Shown here piece after piece: positions 17,098 to 25,291 of a stretch of 64,000 nt of DNA (positions within the stretch are counted from its first letter, which is position 1; the number at the start of each line of letters is the position of its first letter). Position numbers and translations under genes: made by a program. The notes under the pieces are model-generated. The model had not been told where the DNA came from, did not search any database, and worked only from the letters and a program-made list of their open reading frames with translations. The stretch lies in NCBI RefSeq assembly GCF_014650715.1, contig NZ_BMVM01000003.1, forward strand, positions 248,001-312,000. The letters are read 5' to 3'. The DNA is from Streptomyces bluensis (GTDB taxonomy: Bacteria > Actinomycetota > Actinomycetes > Streptomycetales > Streptomycetaceae).

Positions 17098-17442
17098 TCA
17101 GCCGACCCGGTCGCCCTCTTCGTCCTCGTCGACATCATCCTCGTCCAGGTCCCACTCAGGCGAGTCCGGGTCGTAGTCGATGTGCTCACTGCTCCAGGAG
17201 GCCTGGGCCAGATCGACCCCGGGCACCTCACTGACCAGGTCGAACGGGTCGACGAGGTAGGCGAGGGCCTCCGCTGTGTCCTGCGTCACCGCGCCCTCGG
17301 CGTGCGTCCGCTCGTCCGCCGCCAGGTCGGCGTCGGCCTCGACACGGTCCCGCGCGGCCTTGGTCAGCGCGTCGGCGCTCTCGACCTCGACCACCAATTC
17401 CACCCGAAGGCGGATGAACTGTGATGTCTCAGAAGTGCTCAT
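17098..17442 (-). CDS. Hypothetical acidic protein
   Basis: 114 aa from ATG 17442 (MSTSETSQFIRLRVELVVEVE). The N-terminal half looks like an alpha/beta domain (LVVEVESADALTKAARDRVE). The C-terminus is extremely acidic (PEWDLDEDDVDEDEEGDRVG). There are no membrane segments or known motifs. The longer open frame upstream (to 17889) is the shadow of the divergent sortase-substrate gene. Function unknown. Confidence 0.6.
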   Translation of the reverse strand: MSTSETSQFIRLRVELVVEVESADALTKAARDRVEADADLAADERTHAEGAVTQDTAEALAYLVDPFDLVSEVPGVDLAQASWSSEHIDYDPDSPEWDLDEDDVDEDEEGDRVG

Positions 17443-17551
17443 ACTCGGAGAGTAAGGCTCACGGCTCGCGTGACTTTCCCGTGACCCGCGACTTTCACTA
17501 ACATCGCCCCACACGGCCAATTCGCCAGCTCCACAAGGGGATCGATATTTC

Positions 17552-17959
17552 GTGTCCGCCGCACGTCGATCGTCGTCCACCGCACGCCGCACGCTGCTGA
17601 CCGCCACCGCCGCGGGAACCCTCCTCACGGCCCTGTGGTTCGTCCCGTCCGCGAACGCGACCCAGGACGGGACACAGGACGGAACAGGGCAGCTGAAGCG
17701 TGAGCTGACGACCATGAGCACGGACACGACGAGCGGGAGGACCGAGACGACCGAGACGACCACGGACGCGGTCACGACCTCCGGCACCGACGCGGTCACC
17801 ACCTCCGACTCCTCCCGGTCCACGGGCCCGGGGACCCAACTCGCCGACACCGGCAGCGTGGACACCACGCCGTACCTCGTCGGCGGCACCGTGTTCCTCG
17901 GCCTGGGCGCGGGGTTCGTGGCGTACTCGCTCCGACGGGAACGTATGGCGCTCTCCTGA
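17552..17959 (+). CDS. Putative sortase E substrate (LAxTG cell-wall-anchored protein)
   Basis: 135 aa, GTG start with AAGGGG upstream. Residues 1-36 form a signal peptide ending near SANA. There follows a Thr/Ser/Asp-rich spacer (ETTETTTDAVTTSGTDAVTT), LADTG at residues 97-101, a hydrophobic segment (107-126) and a basic tail (SLRRER). This is the full sorting-signal order, and LAxTG is the motif known for class E sortases in Streptomyces (as in long chaplins). The short spacer suggests a small wall-exposed stalk. No sortase gene is in the window. Confidence 0.75.
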   Translation: MSAARRSSSTARRTLLTATAAGTLLTALWFVPSANATQDGTQDGTGQLKRELTTMSTDTTSGRTETTETTTDAVTTSGTDAVTTSDSSRSTGPGTQLADTGSVDTTPYLVGGTVFLGLGAGFVAYSLRRERMALS

Positions 17960-17971
17960 GGGCCCTCTCCT

Positions 17972-18017
17972 GAGGGCGCGCCCTCCTGACCCGAGGGTGA
18001 AGGGGCCGCGCACCCTC
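17972..18017. terminator. Paired hairpins between convergent genes
   Basis: A perfect 14-bp palindrome (GAGGGCGCGCCCTC, 17972-17985) is followed by a 7-bp stem (GAGGGTG 17993-17999 with CACCCTC 18011-18017). They sit between the sortase substrate and hutH stops and probably terminate both. Confidence 0.5.
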
Positions 18018-18056
18018 ACGTGCCCGCGACCCCCGAGCCCACTGCTCCCCCACCCG

Positions 18057-19610
18057 TCAGGCCAGCGGCCCCGTCACCGGCTCCACCGCCGCGACCAGGC
18101 GCCCCTGGCGGACGAACGCGTCGGCCGCCGCCAAGTCGGGGGCGAGGAAGCGGTCCGGCCCCGGGCCCTCGACGCCCGCCTCGCGGACAGCCTCCAGCAC
18201 CGCCCGGGAGGCCGGGGCGGGGGTCAGCCCCTCACGGAGTTCGATGGCGCGCGTGGCGGCGTACAGCTCGACGGCGAGCACGCGGGTCAGGTTGTCGACG
18301 GCCGTGCGCAGCTTGCGGGCCGCGGACCAGCCCATCGAGACATGGTCCTCCTGCATGGCCGAGGAGGGGATGGAATCGGCGGAAGCCGGGACGGCGAGAC
18401 GTTTCATCTCGCTGACCAGGGCCGCCTGCGTGTACTGGGCGATCATCAGCCCGGAGTCCACGCCCGCGTCGTCCGCGAGGAACGGCGGGAGCCCGTGGCT
18501 GCGGTTCTTGTCGAGGAGGCGGTCCGTACGGCGCTCCGCGATCGAGGCGAGGTCGGCGGCCGCGATGGCGAGGAAGTCGAGGACGTAGGCCACGGGGGCG
18601 CCGTGGAAGTTGCCGTTGGACTCCACCCGCCCGTCGGGCAGCACCACCGGATTGTCCACCGCCGACGCCAGCTCCCGCTCGGCCACCGTGCGCGCGTGGG
18701 CCATCGTGTCGCGGCCGGCACCCGCGACCTGCGGCGCGCAGCGCACGGAGTAGGCGTCCTGGACGCGGGGCGCGCCCTCCTGGTGGTGGCCGGTCAGGCC
18801 CGAACCCTTGAGGACGGCGAGCATGTTGGCGGCCGAGGCGGCCTGGCCGGGGTGCGGGCGGATGGCGTGCAGTTCGGGCGCGAGGACCTTGTCCGTGCCG
18901 AGCAGGGCCTCCAGGGTCAGGGCCGCCGTGACGTCCGCGGACTTGTAGAGCAGCTCCAGGTCGGCGAGGGCCATCACCAGCATGCCGAGCATGCCGTCCG
19001 TGCCGTTGAGGAGGGCGAGTCCCTCCTTCTCGCGGAGCTCGACCGGGGCGATGCCGTGGGCGGCGAGCAGCTCACCGGCCGGCCGTACGGCACCGTCGGG
19101 GCCCTCGGCGTCCCCCTCGCCCAGCAGCGTGAGGGCGCAGTGGGACAGCGGGGCGAGGTCGCCGGAGCAGCCCAGCGAGCCGTACTCGTGGACGACCGGG
19201 GTGATGCCCGCGTTCAGTACGTCCGCCATGGTCTGCGCGACCTCGGGCCTGACGCCCGTGTGCCCGGAGCAGACCGTCTTCAGGCGCAGGAACATCAGTG
19301 CCCGGACCACCTCGCGCTCCACGCGCGGGCCCATGCCGGCGGCGTGCGAGCGGACGATGTTGCGCTGGAGCCGGCCGCGCAGCTCCTGGCTGATGTGCCG
19401 GGTGGCGAGGGCGCCGAAGCCGGTCGAGACGCCGTAGACGGGGTCCGGCTTGGCCGCGAGCGCGTCCACGATGCCGCGGGCCGCGGCGAGCGCCGTCACG
19501 GCCTCCTCGGAGAGCTCGACCCGGGCGCCGCCGCGCGCCACGGCGACGACGTCGGCCGCGGTGACACCGGACGTCCCGAGCACCACCGGGTCCACAGAAT
19601 GCATATCCAT
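18057..19610 (-). CDS. hutH: Histidine ammonia-lyase
   Basis: 517 aa from ATG 19610 (MDMHSVDPVVLGTSGV), the start that matches the usual family N-terminus; a longer frame begins at 19646. It deaminates L-histidine to urocanate. The MIO-forming tripeptide is Cys-Ser-Gly in YGSLGCSGDLAPLSH rather than the commoner Ala-Ser-Gly; a variant with Cys is allowed in the PAL/histidase signature as I remember it. Also present are VYGVSTGFGALATRHI and QDHV/EDHVSM near the active site. It stands alone, without other hut genes nearby, as in other Streptomyces. Confidence 0.95.
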   Translation of the reverse strand: MDMHSVDPVVLGTSGVTAADVVAVARGGARVELSEEAVTALAAARGIVDALAAKPDPVYGVSTGFGALATRHISQELRGRLQRNIVRSHAAGMGPRVEREVVRALMFLRLKTVCSGHTGVRPEVAQTMADVLNAGITPVVHEYGSLGCSGDLAPLSHCALTLLGEGDAEGPDGAVRPAGELLAAHGIAPVELREKEGLALLNGTDGMLGMLVMALADLELLYKSADVTAALTLEALLGTDKVLAPELHAIRPHPGQAASAANMLAVLKGSGLTGHHQEGAPRVQDAYSVRCAPQVAGAGRDTMAHARTVAERELASAVDNPVVLPDGRVESNGNFHGAPVAYVLDFLAIAAADLASIAERRTDRLLDKNRSHGLPPFLADDAGVDSGLMIAQYTQAALVSEMKRLAVPASADSIPSSAMQEDHVSMGWSAARKLRTAVDNLTRVLAVELYAATRAIELREGLTPAPASRAVLEAVREAGVEGPGPDRFLAPDLAAADAFVRQGRLVAAVEPVTGPLA

Positions 19611-19706
19611 ATTCAGGATCGTAGGGACTGAATCGTCGAATGTCACGACCGAATGAGGGAGGAGCTCCTTACCTGCGCAGGGGCGCGACCCCTGCCCCTG
19701 GGGCGC

Positions 19707-20858
19707 TCAGCGTCCGCGGATGCGGCGCCGCTCCCCCGTGGGCACATCGGGCGCCGGAGGCCGGTCGGCGAGGCGGACCACCGGGTCGCCCGGACCCGCA
19801 CGGCCCGCCACCACCGGCCCCAGGGAGCCCTCCGCCTTCGCCCGGTACTGCGCGGCGTCCGCCAGACGGAACAGCCTGCGCGGCGACCGTACGGGACCGA
19901 TCGGGTCCTGCGTCGAGGCCACCCCGCACGCGACGCCCTCGCCGAGGTCCAGCTCCGCCGCCCGGTGGCAGAGTTCGGCGGCGACCTTGACCACGTCGTC
20001 CGCCGGGGGGCCCACCGCCAGCAGACAGAACTCGTCGCCGCCGAGCCGCGCCGCCAGGATGCCCGGCAGCATCGCCCCGCACAGCGACAGCACCGACCCG
20101 AACCGCTCCAGCAGACGGTCGCCGACCGCGTGCCCCTGTGTGTCGTTGACCCGCTTCAGCCCGTTCAGATCGCAGACCGCCAGGCTGACGACCGTCCCGT
20201 CGACCTTGTGCCGCTCCACCGCCTCACCGAGCCGGACGTCGACGGCACGGCGGTTGGCGAGCCCCGTCAGCGGGTCGGTGAACGCCAGCCGACGGGCCTC
20301 CTCCAGCCGCTCGGACTGCGCGATCCCGGCCGCGACGACGGCCGCGAGCACGGTCGCGAACTCCGCGTCCCGCGTACGGAACACCTCCGCGCCCGCCGGA
20401 CGCGCCACATACAGCTCGCCCCACGCACGGCCGTGCAGCACGACCGGGGCGATCACGCAACTGCCCCGGCCGCGCCGGCGCAGCGCGGCGACGCGCTGGT
20501 GGCAGTACCCCTCGGCACCGGGCCCGGTGGGGCCCTCGACGGTCTCGACCCACGCGCTGGGCCCGACCCCGCCCGCCCAGCGCTCGTGCAGGAACTCGGT
20601 GATCTCCGGGAACTGATGCACGGGGTAGGACTCCCCGTCGGGGAACTCCTCCTCGTCCGGGGCCCTCTTCCCCACGTTCACGAGCACCTTCAGCCGGCCC
20701 AGGTCGCGTTCCCACACCGACAGCGCGGCGAAGCTCCCGGCGAGCGCACGGCACGCACCCGCGGCCGCGGCCCGCCAGGACTCACGCGGCGTCTGCGCGG
20801 CCGCCATCGCCTGCGCCAGCGCCACCACGGCCCGCAACCGCTTGTCCTCACCCATCAC
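19707..20858 (-). CDS. GAF-GGDEF diguanylate cyclase
   Basis: 383 aa. Residues about 10-185 are a GAF-like sensor (FAALSVWERDLGRLKVLVN; GSCVIAPVVLHGRAWGELYV). A GGDEF domain follows, with TDPLTGLANRRAVD and an intact active site RLGGDEFCLL (GGDEF at 273-277), so it should make c-di-GMP. No RxxD inhibitory site is seen at the expected place just upstream of GGDEF. No transmembrane segment is seen, so it is probably cytosolic. The c-di-GMP it makes would feed BldD and other Streptomyces developmental effectors. It is close to the adenylate cyclase gene. Confidence 0.9.
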   Translation of the reverse strand: MMGEDKRLRAVVALAQAMAAAQTPRESWRAAAAGACRALAGSFAALSVWERDLGRLKVLVNVGKRAPDEEEFPDGESYPVHQFPEITEFLHERWAGGVGPSAWVETVEGPTGPGAEGYCHQRVAALRRRGRGSCVIAPVVLHGRAWGELYVARPAGAEVFRTRDAEFATVLAAVVAAGIAQSERLEEARRLAFTDPLTGLANRRAVDVRLGEAVERHKVDGTVVSLAVCDLNGLKRVNDTQGHAVGDRLLERFGSVLSLCGAMLPGILAARLGGDEFCLLAVGPPADDVVKVAAELCHRAAELDLGEGVACGVASTQDPIGPVRSPRRLFRLADAAQYRAKAEGSLGPVVAGRAGPGDPVVRLADRPPAPDVPTGERRRIRGR

Positions 20859-20953
20859 TCCAGGCTAGGGAGTTTTGCGGCGTTTTGGGGGATTGGGGAT
20901 GGTGGGGGATTGGGGATGGGGGGCCGGTACGGCTGGACCCGGCACCGTGACGT

Positions 20954-21784
20954 CTACTCGCCCGGCCACTCCGGCGCCCGCTTCTCGTTGAAGGCCGCCA
21001 CACCCTCCGCCCGGTCCCCCGAGAACGCGACCGACCGCCATGCCGCGTCCTCGACCTCCAGCCCCGCCCGCAGATCCAGTCCGTGTCCGAGGCGCAGCGC
21101 ACGTTTGGCGGCGCGCAGGCCGACGGGCGAGTGGGCGGCCATCCGGGCGGCCAGCGCCAGCGCCTCCGTACGGTCCTGTCCCTCGTCCACCAGCTGGTCG
21201 ACCAGCCCCGTCTCCCGCGCCTCGACCGCCTCCACGCGCCGTGCGGTGAAGATCAGCTCGGCGGCGCGTGCCGCCCCGACCCGGCGCGGCAGCAGCTGTG
21301 TGCCTCCCCCGCCCGGGATCACCCCCACGGACACCTCGGGCAGCCCCACCACGGCCGTACGGTCCGCCACGATCACGTCGCACGACAGCGCCAGCTCGAA
21401 GCCGCCGCCCAGCGCGAAGCCGTGCACGGCGGCGATGGTGGGCACGGGCAGCTCCAGTACGCCGGTGTACGCGGCGCGGGCGACGGGCCGCTGGCGCACC
21501 AGGTCGGCGTCGCTGAACGAGTTCCGCTCCTTCAGGTCGGCCCCCACACAGAAGGCCCGCTCATGGGTGGAGGTCAGCACGACCACGCGGACGCCCCGGT
21601 CGGCGGCCAGGGCCTCACAGGCCTCGGCGATCGAGCGGGCCATGCCGGTCGAGACCGCGTTCATGGCCTTGGGCCGGTCGAGGACGAGTTCCGCGACGTG
21701 ACCGTGCCGCCGCACGACGACGTACTCCCCGAACCGCCGCTCGTGCCGTTGCTCGTCCCCGTGCTCGACCCCTTGCTCCACCAT
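20954..21784 (-). CDS. Enoyl-CoA hydratase/isomerase family protein
   Basis: 276 aa with GGAGG four bases before the ATG. Crotonase-fold features are present: LDRPKAMNAVSTGM, the oxyanion-hole segments AFCVGADLKE and HGFALGGGFELALSCD, and the catalytic Glu region GLPEVSVGVIPGGGGTQLLPR. It hydrates 2-enoyl-CoAs in fatty-acid or branched-chain amino-acid breakdown. The location near the propionyl-CoA carboxylase genes fits a role in acyl-CoA catabolism. Confidence 0.9.
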   Translation of the reverse strand: MVEQGVEHGDEQRHERRFGEYVVVRRHGHVAELVLDRPKAMNAVSTGMARSIAEACEALAADRGVRVVVLTSTHERAFCVGADLKERNSFSDADLVRQRPVARAAYTGVLELPVPTIAAVHGFALGGGFELALSCDVIVADRTAVVGLPEVSVGVIPGGGGTQLLPRRVGAARAAELIFTARRVEAVEARETGLVDQLVDEGQDRTEALALAARMAAHSPVGLRAAKRALRLGHGLDLRAGLEVEDAAWRSVAFSGDRAEGVAAFNEKRAPEWPGE

Positions 21785-21842
21785 GACGCCTCCGGTTAAC
21801 GCGGGTTAACTTCCGATGCCCCGATCATCGCAGCCGGGCCCG

Positions 21843-21890
21843 ACAGGGGGAAGTGCCAGGCCTCACGGGGGGGGGAAGTGCCGGGCCCCA
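21843..21890. repeat. Two copies of GGGGGAAGTGCC
   Basis: The 12-mer occurs twice about 26 bp apart in the divergent region between the enoyl-CoA hydratase gene and the small secreted-protein gene. Two GTTAAC boxes lie at about 21795-21810 next to the hydratase start. They may be regulatory; nothing else is seen in this gap. Confidence 0.3.
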
Positions 21891-22023
21891 CCGGGCGAAG
21901 TACAGGTGGGCGACCCCGTTCGAGTGACACCGCGCCCAACTCCCGCTCCGCGTCCGGAGGGGACGCATAGCGTGCGCACGCACAGCGCAACGGGGGCACA
22001 GCGCGCTTCGAGGAGGAACGGCC

Positions 22024-22596
22024 GTGACGCAGAGGACGAGCAGCACGAGGGGGCGGCACCGCAAGCCCCGTCCACGACGGATGCTGTTCGCGGTGGGCGG
22101 GCTCGCCCTGGCGGCGGGAGCGCTCAGTTTCGTGCGGCTGGTGCCCGAGCCGGTCGGCGGAGGCGGCGCCGGGGCCACGGAGGCGGAGCCGAGAGCCGCC
22201 GCCGACAGCGTCTCGGAGGGGGCGAACAACGCGGCGGCGACGATGAGGGCCGCACGGCCCCGGGCCGGGTCCGCGGGTCCCGGCACGGCTACCGCGCCGG
22301 ACATCGGAAGCGGGCGGTCGCCCCGTACGGCAACGGGGGCGACCCCTCCCTCCGGGGCCATGTCACCGGCCCAGACCCCGCCCGCCCACTCGCCCGGCAC
22401 CCCCGGGACGCCCGCCGACAAGGCACCGGCCCCGGCGGCCACCGCACCCGACGCACCCCGTCCCGCGCCGAGCACCACCGCTCCGGCTCCCGGGCCGGGC
22501 CGCCCGGACGAGCGGGATCAGCGCGATGACCGGCGCCTGTGCATCCCGCTCATCGGCCTGTGCTTCCCCGGAGACAGCGGCAACAGCAACCGCTAG
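22024..22596 (+). CDS. Hypothetical exported Ala/Pro-rich protein
   Basis: 190 aa, GTG start with GAGGAGGAA upstream. An Arg-rich N-terminus (RGRHRKPRPRRMLFAVGG) and one hydrophobic stretch (AVGGLALAAGALSFVRLV) suggest export or a membrane anchor. The body is disordered and rich in Pro, Ala, Gly and Thr. The only ordered-looking part is the C-terminus (RRLCIPLIGLCFPGDSG), with two Cys that could form a disulfide outside the cell. I do not recognise the family. Confidence 0.6.
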   Translation: MTQRTSSTRGRHRKPRPRRMLFAVGGLALAAGALSFVRLVPEPVGGGGAGATEAEPRAAADSVSEGANNAAATMRAARPRAGSAGPGTATAPDIGSGRSPRTATGATPPSGAMSPAQTPPAHSPGTPGTPADKAPAPAATAPDAPRPAPSTTAPAPGPGRPDERDQRDDRRLCIPLIGLCFPGDSGNSNR

Positions 22597-22660
22597 CAGC
22601 AACGGCAACCGCCGACAGCAACGACGGCGGCCCGCCCGACTGAAGCGCCGGCGGGTCGGA

Positions 22661-23863
22661 CTAGCGGGACGCGTCCGCCCGGCGCGAGAGCATCCACGGC
22701 TCGACGACACCCAGCCCACGCACCGGCCGCTGCCACATGGGCTGGAGCGCGAAGCGGTAGGACGGCGGCTCCTCGCCCTCCTTCTCGGCGGCGGCCGCGG
22801 CCTCGGCGGCCTCCGCCTCGGAGGCGGGGGCGTCGCCGCCACGGATGACCTCCTGGGCGAACGCGGAGTCCACCAGCACCGTGTCCTTGGGCGCTATCGA
22901 CGTCAGCCGGGAGGCCAGGTTCACCGTCGTACCGAAGACGTCGCCCATGCGCGTCGTCACCGTGCCGAACGCGATGCCCACGCGCAGCTCCGGCATCGTC
23001 TCGTCGTTGGCCATCGTCTCGATGAGCCGGAGCGCTATCTCGGCGGCGATGCCCGCGTCGTCGGCCGCGTACAGCACCTCGTCGCCCAGGGTCTTGATGA
23101 GCCGGCCGCCGTGCGCGGCCACCAGGTCGGCCGCCGTGGTCTCGAAGGCCTCGACGAGCTCCCCCAGCTCCTCTTCCTCCATGCGGCGCGTCAGCCGGGT
23201 GAAGCCGACCAGGTCTGCGAAGCCGACCGCCAGCCGCCGGTCGACCATCTCCTCGTCGTCGGCGGTCTGCACGACCCGGCCGGTCGCGGCGGCGAGCTGG
23301 CGCCGCCAGACGTAGACGATGAACTCCTCCAGTTCCGGCAGGAGCAGTTCCACCAGGGGATAGGTGACCTCGGTCCGTGTCATGCCCGGTTCGGGGGGCT
23401 CGGTGAGTCCCTCCAGGAAGGAGTCGATCTGCCACTCGGCGAGCCGGGCCGTGGTCTGCCCCGTGGACCGGGCCACCTGGACCGCCATCGCCTCGCTGAG
23501 CAGCCCCGCCTCGACGAGACCGGCGAGCCGCCGCAGGGCGAGGACGTCGGCCTCCGTGAGGGCCTTGGCCTGGCCGATGTCCGCGAAGCCCATGGCGCGC
23601 CAGAAACGGGAGGCCAGTTCCATGGAGACGCCCGCGCTGCGGGCCGCCTGGAAGGGGGTGTACCGGCGCTCGGCACCGAGGATGAGCCCTTCGAGGCGCA
23701 GGGCCAGGGGGTTCTCGGCGGGGTCGTCGCCCTGCGCTTCCCCGCGTCCCCGCGGCTCGGCCCGGTCGCCCGGAGCGTCGCTGGCAGACCCGACGGTACG
23801 GTCCGGATCGGCGTCGGGACCGGGGTGTGCACCCGTGCCGGAGCCCGTGTCGTCGACGGTCAC
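22661..23863 (-). CDS. cya: Class III adenylate cyclase with N-terminal regulatory domain
   Basis: 400 aa. Residues 50-200 resemble the autoinhibitory helical domain of the M. tuberculosis Rv1264-type cyclases (ERRYTPFQAARSAGVSMELA; FWRAMGFADIGQAKALTEAD). The catalytic domain follows. It has metal-binding Asp217 (GFADLVGFTRLTRR) and Asp261 (KTLGDEVLY), and adenine-selecting Lys257 and Asp308 (TTRMGDVFGTTVNLASRL, with Asn315 and Arg319 for transition-state binding). All are intact, so it should make cAMP. Disordered Asp/Pro-rich residues precede it. In S. coelicolor the single well-studied cya gene lies in the same neighbourhood and is needed for germination and differentiation. Confidence 0.9.
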   Translation of the reverse strand: MTVDDTGSGTGAHPGPDADPDRTVGSASDAPGDRAEPRGRGEAQGDDPAENPLALRLEGLILGAERRYTPFQAARSAGVSMELASRFWRAMGFADIGQAKALTEADVLALRRLAGLVEAGLLSEAMAVQVARSTGQTTARLAEWQIDSFLEGLTEPPEPGMTRTEVTYPLVELLLPELEEFIVYVWRRQLAAATGRVVQTADDEEMVDRRLAVGFADLVGFTRLTRRMEEEELGELVEAFETTAADLVAAHGGRLIKTLGDEVLYAADDAGIAAEIALRLIETMANDETMPELRVGIAFGTVTTRMGDVFGTTVNLASRLTSIAPKDTVLVDSAFAQEVIRGGDAPASEAEAAEAAAAAEKEGEEPPSYRFALQPMWQRPVRGLGVVEPWMLSRRADASR

Positions 23864-23915
23864 GCCTGCTGCCCTTCCGATCTGCCACGGTCAGGTATCG
23901 ACCGGCCTCAACTCT

Positions 23916-24046
23916 ACGGCAGGTGTGCGCTGGCTCACTCGCCTGCCGAGGTCCGCTAGCCCCTCCCGGCTGGGGGTCCGGGGGTTACCCCCCGGGTCAA
24001 CACAGCACGGCAGGTGTGCGCTGGCTCACTCGCCTGCCGAGGTCCG
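23916..24046. repeat. Two identical 40-bp repeats with internal stem (cya/birA gap)
   Basis: Positions 23916-23955 and 24007-24046 are identical for 40 bases. Each contains inverted arms CGGCAGG ... CCTGCCG, and each is followed by a related GCTGGGGGTCC block. They fill much of the 348-bp gap upstream of cya. They may form RNA hairpins or be remains of a mobile repeat. No ORF is seen here. Confidence 0.7.
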
Positions 24047-24211
24047 TCGGCACCCTTCCGGCTGGGGGTCCTGCCGAGGGCCCGCAGCCCCTCCCAGCTG
24101 GGACCCGCGGGCGCCCGTGCCGGGGGGCCGGCCCCCAGACTCGTACGACTTGATCGTCCCCAGCGTTCACCGCTTCACCGGGAGGCTCCGGGTACCCAGC
24201 AGTCCCCCACG

Positions 24212-25117
24212 TCACTCAGGTCGCAGATGGACGATGTCGCCCGCCCCCACCGGCTCCTGCACGCCCTCCCCCGTGGCCAGAACCAGGCGGCCGTCGCCGT
24301 CCACCGCGACCGCCTCGCCCACGATCGAGCGGTCACCCGGCAGCTCCGCGCGGACCGTGCGGCCCAGCGTGGAGCAGCCCGCCGCGTACGTCTCCTGGAG
24401 GCCGCTGAGGGCGGGATCGCCACCGGCTTCGCACCACGTGCCGTACCACTGCTCCAGGGAGCGCAGGACGGCCCGCAGCAACGGGTCACGGTCCGTGTTC
24501 GCGGCGCCCGCCAGGGACAGGGAGCCCGCCGTGGGCACGGGCAGTTCGTCCTCGCGGAGCGTGACGTTGATGCCGATCCCGACGACCACGCCGTCCGGTC
24601 CGGCGCGCTCGGCGAGGATGCCGCCGGCCTTGCGTTCCTCGCCGCCCAGGGTCACCAGCAGGTCGTTGGGCCACTTGAGGGCCGTGTCCACGCCGGCCGC
24701 GCGGGCCAGCCCCGTCGCCACCGCGACGCCCGTCAGCAACGGCAGCCAGCCCCAGCGGTGCACGGGCACCCCGGCCGGCTTCAGCAGCACCGAGAAGAAC
24801 AGTCCGGAGCGCGCCGGAGCGCTCCAGGTGCGGTCCAGCCGCCCGCGCCCCGCGTTCTGCTCCTCGGCGACGAGGACCGCGCCCTCGGCCGCCTTGCCCG
24901 CCTCGGCGAGGGCCACGAGATCGGAGTTCGTCGACCCGGTGCGCTGCACCACCTCCACCTCGGACCACAGTGAGCTCTCCCGCACCAGCGCACGGCGGAG
25001 GGCGGTGGCGTTGAGGGGCGGCCGGCCGAGGTCGGACCAGCGGCCGCCGCCCGGACCGTCGCCCCTGCCGCCCCTGCCGCCGTTGTCGTGCGCGTCTGAT
25101 GCATCTCGCGGGCTCAT
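24212..25117 (-). CDS. birA: Biotin-[acetyl-CoA carboxylase] ligase BirA
   Basis: 301 aa from ATG 25117 (MSPRDASDAHDNGG); the longer frame to 25171 reaches into the promoter. The catalytic GRGR loop lies in EEQNAGRGRLDRTWSAP, and KWPNDLLVTLGGEERKAGGI and VVVGIGINV are family blocks. There is no N-terminal HTH, so it is a monofunctional ligase and not a repressor. It biotinylates the carrier domain of AccA2, encoded 3.7 kb away, and is divergent from pccB, which encodes a partner subunit. Confidence 0.93.
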   Translation of the reverse strand: MSPRDASDAHDNGGRGGRGDGPGGGRWSDLGRPPLNATALRRALVRESSLWSEVEVVQRTGSTNSDLVALAEAGKAAEGAVLVAEEQNAGRGRLDRTWSAPARSGLFFSVLLKPAGVPVHRWGWLPLLTGVAVATGLARAAGVDTALKWPNDLLVTLGGEERKAGGILAERAGPDGVVVGIGINVTLREDELPVPTAGSLSLAGAANTDRDPLLRAVLRSLEQWYGTWCEAGGDPALSGLQETYAAGCSTLGRTVRAELPGDRSIVGEAVAVDGDGRLVLATGEGVQEPVGAGDIVHLRPE

Positions 25118-25121
25118 GAAA

Positions 25122-25136
25122 CACACCCTAGGTGTG
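25122..25136. promoter_or_regulatory. CACACC-CTA-GGTGTG inverted repeat in the birA leader
   Basis: 6-bp arms around CTA, directly before the birA ATG (25117). It overlaps the ribosome site, so it could be an operator or a translational hairpin. Confidence 0.35.
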
Positions 25137-25212
25137 GTCAACGCCGCACTGCTGATCCGCGGGCACACCACTACGCTACGGATGAGTAGCCCTACCCACT
25201 TGTGAGCACGTC

Positions 25213-25248
25213 CCTGAGCAGGTACCTGAGCGGATACCTGAGTACGTC
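25213..25248. repeat. Three tandem 12-bp units upstream of pccB
   Basis: CCTGAGCAGGTA, CCTGAGCGGATA and CCTGAGTACGTC run head to tail, ending 43 bp before the pccB ATG. The period is near one helix turn, so repeated binding of a regulator is possible. If GTG 25202 were used they would be translated. Confidence 0.5.
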
Positions 25249-25291
25249 ACCCTCTCGTCCCCCCATTGAGCAGGCAGGGAGCCGCATCCCG

